In this document: positions 45,485 through 57,400 of the stretch, piece after piece
Numbering within the stretch: position 1 is the stretch's first letter
How the letters are laid out: each line of letters opens with the position of its first letter
DNA from: Carposina sasakii
Lineage: Eukaryota > Arthropoda > Insecta > Lepidoptera > Carposinidae
Length of the DNA stretch: 64,000 bases
Assembly: GCA_014607495.2 (NCBI GenBank)
Contig: CP053157.1
Coordinates: 2,542,001-2,606,000, forward strand
Direction: 5' to 3'
Program-made: the position numbers and the translations under genes
The notes under the pieces: generated by a model
Databases searched by the model: none
The model's input: only the letters and a program-made list of their open reading frames with translations
Told to the model about the DNA's origin: nothing

Positions 45485-48400
45485 CTGGTGGTAACATAGG
45501 TTTATAAGAAAAAAAAAGAAAATACAGGGTGTAACAAAAAGGGTATGTTAAGCGAAAAGCTATGTAAATAGCCCACTATAGAGAACCTATCTACAAAATT
45601 TGAGACTCGAAATCACATTTTTATTTTTCAAGATTGCATGAAAATTCCTGAGATATTTAAAAATTCTCCATACTATCGGGAAAAATAAACATGTGAATTC
45701 GGGTCTCAAATTTTGTAGATAGGTTCTCTACAGTGGGCTATTTACATAGCTTTTCGCTTAACATACCCTTTTTTTACACCCTGTATAAGCTGCACATACA
45801 ACGGATCGGAAAATTCATCGCAATCGTACAATGACCTAGTACTATTCATCTCTGTCTTTGGTATATAGCCTTCTTTGTCGCACCGAATTCAGTTACGAGC
45901 GTGACAGCAACATTATTTTCATAGGTACAAGTGACAGAGATAAATAGTGAGGGGGTTGTTGTACTAAATTATTCGTTATCCACGTCCGTTCTTTACATGC
46001 ATTTTAAGACAGCGAATATATTAATATTTAATCTTTAATTTAATTTCTATAGATTTACATTACATTAATTTGTATTTAGAAAAAAATACGTAAGATGTGA
46101 TTCCGATGCGATGTACGCGAAACTGAATTATACTGAGTATTCCTTCATTTAAACATGATTACATCTATTGGCCGCGTGGTGCCGGTAGAGTAGAATTCGT
46201 AGAACCCCATGTCTGCCCGTGGGTATCGTACGAGGCGATTAAGTGTTTCCGGGAGGTGGGCAGCACCGCCTCCCGTGTTGACAACATAGTCCATAATACA
46301 AACTGCGGTCACCGACCCGCCTGTCCAGCGTGGTGACTATAGGCAAATACCCCCCATGGCAGTATGTGGCATGCCCTGGGGGAGGCCTACGTCCAGCAGT
46401 GGACTGCAATAGGCTGATGATGATGATGACATCTATGCAGGTATGTACATAATCTATTATGTACTATTTTAGGGAAAGAGAAGGGTTACTTGAATAAGAG
46501 TTAATTAATCGTTCGTCAATACAAAAGGGAATTCAACTCTGGAGTCAATTATTAGTGAGGGAGAAACATTTGTTTTGTGTAATATTGCTGGTAGCTGTGA
46601 CGTCATCATACGTATGACGTCACAACATAAAATCTGTTATTGGGCAGAACGCATTATTCAGTGTGTTAGATTGGGCGGATCCAGGTTTTCAACGTTCCAT
46701 GGAATGTGTTTGATTTTACCAAATATACAAAGCAAGTATAAAAACTAATATATCAAATTAGACATACCGTTCGTGTTGAAAGAAAATAAATAGGTAAGTA
46801 TACATAGGGGTGGGCAGGTTGGCAGCAGCGCCTCCCGTACTGACAACATAGTCCGAAAATCACACTGCGGTAACCAACCCGCCTGCCCAGCGTGGTGACT
46901 ATGGGCAAAACCCCGGTGGCAGTAGCCTTGTGGCGTGCCCTGGGGGAGGCCTACGTCCAGCAGTGGACTGCAATAGGCTGAAGAAAAAGAAGAATACATA
47001 GGGGTAGCCACAACTACAGGATTATAAAGATATTTCCCAGCCACGTAACATAGTGTGGACATATTTGATTCTAAAAGATATCTTGAAAATTTTATCATGA
47101 TCTCCCCAATGGTCACTATTTAAGAGGACTACTATATCGGCTTTACAATAATAGATTTGGGTTTGTTCATGGTAAACCAGTGACGTGATTATATGTAGGT
47201 AGACGCGGGGTTTCATAATAAAATATTTATAAAAAGTGGCACAAGTGAATCCATATAAACATAATAACTGCATTAGACCAGATTTTTTAACTTGAATCTT
47301 ATGTAGTTACCATAAGACTCGACTTTGCTTGTATCAATTTATGACAATAGACTATATCTATACATTTGAGCAGATATTTGTAGTGCCATTTTTTTAGCGC
47401 TCTCACTGAATCTAGTTATAATTCATCTAAGTGGTACCTAACCTTCATATTGCGAACTAAACTAAAACATAAATTGCCGTCAATTTAACCTTCACATTAG
47501 AAACGTTCAAACCCTTGGATCCGCCCCCAAAAATGATCTGCAAAACCGCAGAGCGTAGACAAGGAGGCTAATCACCTCAATATTGGCCTCTTTGCAGACA
47601 AGGGCCTTACGAGCCGTTGCGCTCGTCCGGCCTCTTTTGGCCTTCGCCCTGCGTCGGCATAGGCTGGGACGAGTTATGTGGCCGCCCAATAATATGCGTT
47701 TCAGTCTCTATAGGAAACAATGTCTGTTTTAATAGCAACTTAAAGTACGGGAAAGTGCTATTAGTGCAGAGGAAAAACACACACAAAATAAGTGAACAAA
47801 ACGCTTGTTACGCAAGACATTTAACAAAAAAGAGTGACATTTAATATACTCCATTCTGACCGCCATATTTCAACATAAACTTAAAATTTGTTCTACCTGT
47901 CCCTTTCTATCTCAGCCGTTTAGATAAAGAACTGAGAGGGGCATACAAAACTAATTTTAAGTCTATGTTTAAGTGTAACGGTCAGAATCGACAAAATTTT
48001 ATGCATAAAAAGATTTAACTGTTGATTTAAAGTTGGTTATCAAGCCAAAGGTCAACGTCCTTATTTCCGCCTGTCCCATGAACGTGCTATACAAATACAA
48101 ATAAAAAATTATACGAATACCCACACTCATAGCGTGTCTGTTTCTATCAGCCGCCTCTGTATGGTCAACGACTGGCGCAGGGTATTCCTTGCCGATGATG
48201 CAGTTGGCTCGCTCTTGGACATCTATTGGTGCTTTCCAGGGTTCGTAGCTGAAGAAAAGGAAATATCAACTAATTATCGACGCCGAAGTGTCGATACCAC
48301 CGAAGTAATTTGTATGGAATATAAATAAATAAAAACTTATACACACGGCTGCTGAGAACTGCACTATCATAAAAGTGATCCCTCAGCCATATCTAGCATG

Positions 48401-51400
48401 ATGTTATGTTAATGATCAGTGATAAGTTGCTAGATTATCGCCTGAGAGAAAGCTCGAGTTCCTTAGTCAACTCTTACTACATACATTGACCATTATTAAT
48501 CTCAGTAATCGGCACACTCACATAAACACGCTGGGCATGTTTGCCAACTCAAGCACGTATCGGCGTACATACGTACTCCCCGCTTGGATCCAGTCGTTGG
48601 CCGAACTGGACAAGACTTAAATAACAGAAGAAATTACCAATCGATCTCAGATATTGGCACACTGGCACCGATGACTTGAAGAGGGCGGCTGGTAGTGAAT
48701 GGATGGATAGCAAAAACGGGAGATCGAGCCATGTGGCGTGCTCTGGGGGAGGCCTACATCCAGCTGTGGACTGCAATATGCTGATGATGATTGGCAAATT
48801 CATATGAACACGCTGGGCATATTTGTCAACTTAGGCACATACTGAAGGTGTATATTCACCGCTTGGGTCCAACCGTTGGCCGAACTTGAATAACAGAAGA
48901 ACAGTGGACTGCAATAGGTTGACAATGATTGGCACACTCACATAAACACGCTGGGCATGTGTGTCAACTCAGGCACGTATCGTCGTACGTATTCCCCGCT
49001 TGGGTCCAACCGTTGGCCGAACTTGACCGGACACGCGCACTCGCTTGTGTCCAACAACGCTTCGAACGCCGATGATGATACCCACATCCAGTTACCGGCG
49101 CATACCGACCTGAATATTTGCACATGCACATTTTTATTAACTTTACAGTTGTTAAAAACAATTAGTACCTACTACTATCTGTCCCTATGTATGTTCATAT
49201 GTACCTATATAAATCTTTTAGACTACGCAACGGAATTTGTTTCGGTTTTTTTAGAGCGATTCAAGAGAAAGGTTTATAAGTATAACTAGGGACCCGCCCC
49301 GGCTTCGCACGGGTGCAATACCCCGTCACGTCGATGAAGTCGTGGGCGGCCACTAGTAACAAATAATAATAATTAGGTAATTACAGGACATAAAAAACAG
49401 TTGTGATCCCATATTTTTCAAACAAAAGCACTCACCAGTCAGCATCAAGCAGGTACTGCAAAAAATGCTGCAACCCGTGTTCCCAGGACAGCCATAACGT
49501 GCCGCGCGTCAGGAAAGAGGCGACGGCGTTCCGTGCGGCGTGGTGCAGCCAACCTTCCGCTCGCAGCTGACGCATCGCCGCGTCTATGAACGGGAAGCCG
49601 GTACGACCGTCCTTCCATCTGAGAATGGAATAGAAAAAGGGTAGTTAGTTCTAACCCATGGGGGGTAATCTGGAACTATTGCTATTCATTCTAAACTGGA
49701 ACGTGCACAGAAAATACAAGGTGAGGCATTGCTAAACAAATAAAAAAAAATATTTTTGAAGGCTGAAATAGAATTCCGCGAAATTCCCACGGGGTCGGGA
49801 AATAACGGAATCAGCCCTAGAGCGTGCCAAAGAAATTACCTACACTCAAAAAACATAACCTTCCTTTTGGCGCATTCGGGTAAAAAGCTATAAAAAAGCA
49901 GCGATACCTCTGCAATTCGTCTCCCTGCGGCTCCTTCCACGGCACGTCTAGACAGATGGGGTTGCCGGCCATCTGCCCGTAGTGCGGGTTGTTGATGCTC
50001 ATCGTGTAGAAATACTCGCGCCAGATCAACTGACCTGCAAACGTGTTATAGACCATACTGCATTTTGAATACCAGGCTGTATCGTCATCGCTTTCATTGA
50101 TTTTCTTCGTCTATACAGAGTTATCATAAAGAGTAGGTATGCAAAACGCTGTGAAAACCGCCCACTATACCTAAATACGCTGCTTACAAAAGTTGAGACT
50201 TCTCGATAGGTTCTTTATAATGGGCTATTTTCAAAGCATTTCGCTTAACACACTTTTGTTACACCCTGTATATCGTGACGTAAATTTATTTATATGCTAT
50301 TGCCAGAATAACAGTGTGGGGTCATAGTACGATATCCTTCGTAATCTACGTTGGCGCTTTAGGGATTTCAGGAGCTTATTATTGCAAAATTTTCTACATT
50401 TCTACTATTTAAACATTGTACGTATACACAAGGCTGAGTTCCCGGAATGGGGTAGCCAGAAATACAGAATCACGAAGGAGGTCTTACAGTCTCCAGTGAC
50501 AAGTTGCCAGCACATCGCCTGAGAGAACGCCCCTTAGCTTCTTAGTCGATGCAGCTGATGTAGGAAGTGGTTTCTAGTGAAACATTGCATCAGCAGAAGA
50601 TCTTTTATTATGTTTTGAGTATATTCAATAACATACCCGAAATAAATTGTGTATTGGACAGATTCGCTCCCTGGTGCACTTGACGGAATATATCTTGCAG
50701 TGCCCAGTAGAATCTGAAAGTTAAATGTTATTTTAAAACCGCTTACATGGCTTGTTTACAATTCAAATGAAGCAACTCGGACTGCTGACTTTTATGTCAT
50801 TCACAGGAAAAACGAATGGACAAAGCCAGCATAGGCCACCTGTCCACCGCAGCGGAGAAACCAATAGGATTGCATGACTGGAACTGAGCCGATATTTTAT
50901 ACAATCCTACTGGTTAAAATTACTCCGTTTCTCAAGCAGCCTTAGACGTCAAGATTTCCTTCCACGTCGTTTTTCATGTGGCAGGGCACTCCTTGTTTGG
51001 ACTCCCTTCATGTCCCGTAAACTGCAATGTGCTTCAAGTTGAATCAAACCCACAAACGGCTTCTACAGTTAAAAAGCTATATTCTAACCGCATAAACATG
51101 CCGTTCTGGCTATCCCATTACGGGAACTCAGCCATGTATAAACAAAAGTATTAAACTTACTTCCTGACAGACAGACATCCGAACCGTAGTGCCGGGCTTA
51201 GCGATATAGGCGGCCCGAGCAGATCCGGGTTGCCGTGCGTTGGCAAGTACGAGCCCCTGGAAATACACACATTATCCACAAAGGGGTAGAGTATAGTCGA
51301 CATGCAAGGAAGAAGAGGTATATGATGTATTCTGGTGAAGCCCCGCACCAGCACAGGAAAACACTTAGAAAAACCCTGTATATAATATATTACCCACCCA

Positions 51401-54400
51401 GCATATATACCCAATGGTGGTAAACTACAGCTGTGATACAAAATAAACAGATTAGATGCAGAGAGAAATAAAAACGGATTTTACTAATTATAAACTAATT
51501 ATAATAAGACATATAGACAAGTAAAAAACTCGTAGCTTGCCAGCAAAGAATATACTTACTCTCTAAAGAGAGCTTGCCAGTTACGTAACTACCAAACAGG
51601 TCTCTTCATCTATCTCAGGACATAAGCTAAAACTAAACAAATCAGGAGTTGCCAATTACTTGTTCTGTGTTGCCAACCACGAAAGTAGCGCAACGAGCGC
51701 TCGGCGTCCTCCCGCGCCCCGCACCTCGCCCCGCTCACGCACACTCAATTTTCGCTATCGCATTGCTTCGGCTCTGCTATTGCAAATTATATAGGTAATT
51801 AAGGGGCTGTATTGTTTAGTTTTAGCTTGTGTCAAGGAATCCTTCTGACAATAACTACTGCAAGTTACATAATCAGGGTCAGGGGTTGCTGACGTAAGAG
51901 TCCTTCCCACTGGCACATACCTGCAAAACGTCTCATGTTCGACCGCCAGGCGTTGCTTGACCTGTCTGAGCGCGGTGGTCTCCCCCCCCACCCAGCGGAT
52001 CATGCGGATATCCGCCGTCTCTAGGTGGACCCCGAACTCTTCCGGTTTCGGCACCTGGAGGATTACCATGGACTCGTGAAGGGAGAAGTCTGTGTAAAGT
52101 GAAATATTGCTTCCAAGATGGACACATTCCTGCTGGTTGTATTGTATAAAACCTAATGTTATATCTATTTAGTCTCGCATGCAGGTACCAAGTCCTATAA
52201 TTCTGTGTAACTGCTTATATTGGAGGTGATTTTTTTAACAGTTAGGTACCTATTTATGTACTTAAATCCAAGATTATTTATTACCTATGTGTTAAAATAT
52301 GCTGTAAGGGAAACTCCCTATTCACGCCGGATCTTCTACGCGGATTCCTTTTAACACGGTCGCCATGTCGGATGGGTGCAACGGTCAAGACGTGTACATA
52401 TGCTTCTGCTTCAGCCTATTGCAGTCCACTGCTGGACGTAGGCCTCCCCCAGGGCACGCCACAAGGCTACTGTCACAGGGGGGGTTTTGCCCATAGTCAC
52501 CACGCTGGGCAGGCGGGTTGATGACCGGTGTACATATATCACCTCATATATTACACACATCTCTTTCTGTTTCATGTCAAAAAAGCAAGACAGAATATTC
52601 CATACATCGTGTAAAAATAGTCATAACAGAAAGTGTTACGTATGAAGGAACTCAGAAACAACCGAACGAATTTTCACAAGAAAAGGGATAATGCCATTCC
52701 AAGGATCGTTTTCAATTAATGTGTAATTCATAGATGTTTACCATCAATCATTCATCACTTATGCACAATGTCGGAGTTTTTATTGGAATAACTCAAAAGG
52801 ATGAATCGATTTAAATGGTAAGTCCCTGGCTACCTGAGAGGCTTAAATACAATTTTGGATCAGGTAAATCATGCAAGCGAAGTCACGGGCAACCAATAGA
52901 GATGTTTACGGATTTTTTATTTGTATTTATATCGAAAGATCATAAAATAAAAGAAGCTAGCGTGAAAACTTTCCGGGATATAACGTTTTCAAAATCACAA
53001 TTTTCGACTTGCCAAAAAACGCTCCAAACAAACGGCTACCACTATTATGACGTCACTCTATTAGTAACTTGTACGCGCGTAATAGAACTTTGTTCTACAG
53101 CTACGAGTATATTAAATGATGCGTTTATAAATAAAAGTTGCTGTAAATGATGCAGGTGGTTATGTGATGTAGTAATTTTCCATTAATTTCACATTTGAAA
53201 AATGGAATTGCCCACTTAACTTTGAAGGCTTATTACTACCTCATTTGGACACTTAATCAAATTGTAATTTTACAGATAGGTATGATTTTGATTATTTAAT
53301 CCGATAAGCAAAAAATGTAATTAAAATTCAACCATAGTACACATCCCTATTAGGTAATACGAGTAATACATACTTAGGTCTTGGATCGTACATTTGTTGC
53401 AATTTTTTTTAACAGGCATAGTCAAAAGCCCTCGAAATCAGCGAGCATGAATTTAATGAATGGACCAAGGGCGGATCCAGCTTTGGTGTCAGGAGGGGGT
53501 CACATAGTCGTGGTCAAGTCAAGAACTTATAATTTGATTTTGATAACAATAAATACAAGTAAAAAGTAGGTATTTTATTAATGTACTTAAAAAAATTATT
53601 CTTTACTTGAAAATTTAACACATAACTTGTACATGTACACGTACATATTGCCATCTTCTCTTGAACATCCAGAGAAGCACTATCACGCACGGAATGAGGC
53701 AGCCGAATTTATATTCCATAACCGTGGTGAATGATTTGTCATAACAGCTAGAGGTATGTCGAGGGGTATGACGCAAAACTCCACAAAGGTGGTACGACAA
53801 GGGTTTCTAACAGAGTCTAGCTAGACAGGCCCCCTGAATACGTAAAAGCAATAGCAAAGCCGAAGCAAAGCGATAGCAAAAATTGTACAATATTCGCCTT
53901 GAAATGTCAAAGTTCCTTTGTAATTCATTTTACGTAATACGAATTTGACAAGCATTGAACGATTTTTGTACAATTTTCGCTATCGCTTTGCGTTTGTTAG
54001 TTAGGTAGGTAATAAGGGGGCAGGGCTGCCAGCAAATAAATCACGGGAATACAGTTTGGTATCTGGAATTATACGAAATTTGGTCGCATTATACATTAAA
54101 GTTATTTATGTACAACTAGCTGTTGCCCGCGACTCCGTCCACGTGGACTGCAGAAAAAACAGCCTATGTGTTAATCCAGGGTGTCAGCTAACTCCATACA
54201 AAATTTTATTAAAATCGCTCCATCCCTTTGTAGACATAAAAAAGTAAGAAACATACACATGTAATAAGTAGTCGCCGGCACTGAATGTGTTAAAAAATGT
54301 ATAAAGAAAATATTATAGCGCGAGCGGAGCGAGCGCGATATTTTTAGGGGTTTTTTCGCACACTGTTGCCATTTATTTCTCGATAATGCATGCTCTATCG

Positions 54401-57400
54401 AGAATTTGTGACGATCGCTAATGCATCATGGTAATGCTGATGCAGGTAAAGCAAACGATAATTATTAGCCATTTTCTACTGTTGAAGCTTCGATTATTTC
54501 TTTGTAAAAAATAGCATTTTTACTATTATATTTTATTATTCTCACACATGAATTTTGTGTTAGGCCAGAAGCCCCGTATCATTGTTAGGTAGGTATGGCT
54601 GATGCGGCACAGCTACGTCCCTAATACATAGAGCAGGATGCGCGGAGCAGGGCGGCTACATTTGGTCCACCAAATTTTTTGCCATTTTATAAATGGCGTA
54701 ATTTCAAAACATTTTATTATATCAAGTTAATCAGATTTCCCCTGACATAAAAAGTGTCCGGGTTTTATAGATGGCAGCCTTCTGCGGGCGTCACATCTAA
54801 GTTTATCCTACTAGAAACAACTTCGAGAAAAGCAAGAGACGAACTCACGTTCCATTTCATGGCGTTTGTATCGTATTATACGAAATGATCAAGGATACAA
54901 TATACTGTCTGATTATACGATCTGGCAGCCCTGAACTAGACGTTACGTAGTCGACAAGTGCGCGCAAGTGTGGCGCGGTAAAATTATTATTTTTTGTTTG
55001 CCATCATACAAAGTTCATCATTTACAGCCCTGAGAAGTCCACTGTTGGACATAGGCTTTCCCCAACAACCTCCACTCCGACCGCTCGGAAGCAGCCTGCA
55101 TCCAACCGACGCCCGCGACCTTGGCCAGGTCATCCGTCCACCTCGCGGGTGGCCTTTCCAAGCTGCGCTTGCCGATACGTGGTATCCAATCTAACTTTCC
55201 GACTCCATCGGCCATCAGTTCTTCGAGCTATGTGCTCATTGCCACTTCAGCTTGCTGGACCGTTGAGCTATGTCGGTGATCTTTGTACAAAGTTATTACA
55301 TTATATTAAATTAATTAAATATTGAAGGTACCTATGTAGTTACATAAAATCTGTACGGTGACAAAATATATAAATAAAATTATCATGTTCAATTAGTGGT
55401 CCACCTAAGTCCTGGAACCAGCTCAGGGGGGGGTCATGACCCCCATGACCCCCCCCCCTGGATCCGCCGTTGGAATGGACGAGGTGAAAAAGGCGTGTTT
55501 GGAACGTGCTAAGTCGAGATCTGTAGTTTCTGTCTAGGTACCCATTTGGGACATAGGTAGGCGTGAGGTTATGTATGCAGTGCCGTAAATAGGGCAGTGC
55601 CACCGGTGCCCAGGCAAAGACTTTGGGGCCCAAGAATGGCGAAAGTTTAGTCCAGGCAAAAGTAAATATGTCGCAATTATAGAAGCTCACAGGCGCAGAG
55701 GCTATTTACGACACTAAGTATGTATGCATCAGGCGTTATCAAGTGGTTTCGGAATAGCAGCTTACGTATTGGACGCAGCTAGATACCACATATATGATAA
55801 TACTGTAGATACTCAAGTCTGGTTTCTCATCGGGACTGTTGATGGCTGTGATAAGGAATATAAGTTAACAACTAATGATTGCGATTCGAGGGTCGGCGGA
55901 GGGTTGAAGAGCATCAGTTGGACAGCTGCAAGACCACTAACCTTGTCATACACAGTGAACTCGTGGTAGAAACACTCGGGAAGAGTTCCGAAGGTTACTC
56001 CATCCAAGTTCGCGTCATCCACGGGCCGTGGCGGGTCGCCTATAGTCGCCACTGTGTGCTGGAAACAATAGGCCAAAATCAGCCAAATATCTACAAGTCG
56101 TCATAAGTAGAAAAAGAGTAGCAAAGATATTTTAGGTTAAATATTTTTGTTTAATGCCTGCTTGATGTTGAATTGTATGGAATAAAAATTTGCATGTCAG
56201 ATATGACGAAATATGTAGGACGCTTGCTGTAAATACAAATAATAACATGTATATATACACATATTTGAGCAAATAAATATATTGATTGATTGATTGATTA
56301 GTTTCCTGTGCTTATTTTACTTAGCTACTCTCTAGGTTGTAGGCTAAAGCCCCCTATGCGGAGGAAGTCTTAACGTGTAGACTTACCAAAAACATCTGAT
56401 AAGTCAGCGGTGGGATCCCCCCGTTGGCCTTAATGACCGTGTCAGGTTCCCACAGCGTGTGGGACACATGTTCGGAGCAGGTCACGCCTATTTCACGACA
56501 CGCTCTCTTCACGCTCTCGTCACGCACACGCCACACCGGCTCGCAGTCTTGCTCGAAGCAAAGTTTGCGTATACCTAAAGGAAATGCGGTATTGAGGGTA
56601 GAACCAAGGACTGTGCAAATAATCTCATTTTCTTAAAGAAAAAACGCGACTGCGTAAAAATTTTGATCCAGTGTCACTCTCACGACTTAGTTAGATGAAG
56701 CTAATGATCTCTCATAGTCAAATGCAACAAGCTGTTTAGGCTCTAGCTAGAGAGAGTAAGAAATGTAGGTACATTATTTGGCATCCAAAAATCTCCATTC
56801 CCAGACTCTTAATTTTCTATCAACAAACTTTATTAAAAACCCCTCTTTGTATTTCAGAAGGTGGAACGTACTACTACTATAGAGATCTGTGGGGCAAGCA
56901 CGAACCTCTCGATAGTCCGTTACGCTATCGACATACTGTCATATCTCATAGATTTTGCTTGCGAGACGTTAGCGTTACGGGGCGCGTAAAAAGGTTCATT
57001 GCTGACCCTACTGTAGTCTCTGCCTACCCCTATGGAACATAGACATGAGGTTGTGTATGTATGTATCTAAAGTACTAACCAAACTCCTCCCAAAGCCGGC
57101 GAATGACCACATTAGGCTGCCCCTTCAGCAGGATCAGTCTACCGCCGTACTTTTGGAACTGGCTGTCCAGGTCTTCCAATGCTTCTAGCAGGTAGCGCAT
57201 ACGGTTATAACCCACCAGCTTCGTACCTAAATAAGTAGGTAGATTACAAAACGTAATTGTTAATTCAATTCCTGTGCTAAAGAGGGGATTCACTAGAATA
57301 CATCAGCTGCACTCAGGAACATTCTCTCAGGCGATAAGATAGCTACCTACTTGTCATTTATATATTTCCCCGTTATGCTAAAAGTGGCTGCCGAATCTCT

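Noticed and set aside
47507..47689. Arginine-rich minus-strand frame as a cry1 alternative exon
   Set aside because: No fit to cryptochrome sequence; exon 12 at 45371-45484 joins exon 11 in phase.
48938..49129. cry1 ending at an early stop (…MPSVFM, then TGA)
   Set aside because: The stop lies across a GTGAGT donor. Splicing at 48942/48941 to exon 11 (48248) continues in frame to the expected C-terminus, so the protein is not truncated.
55340..55690. 116-codon minus-strand frame as a gene
   Set aside because: Lies in cry1 intron 4 across transposon fragments and long G/C runs; no domain.
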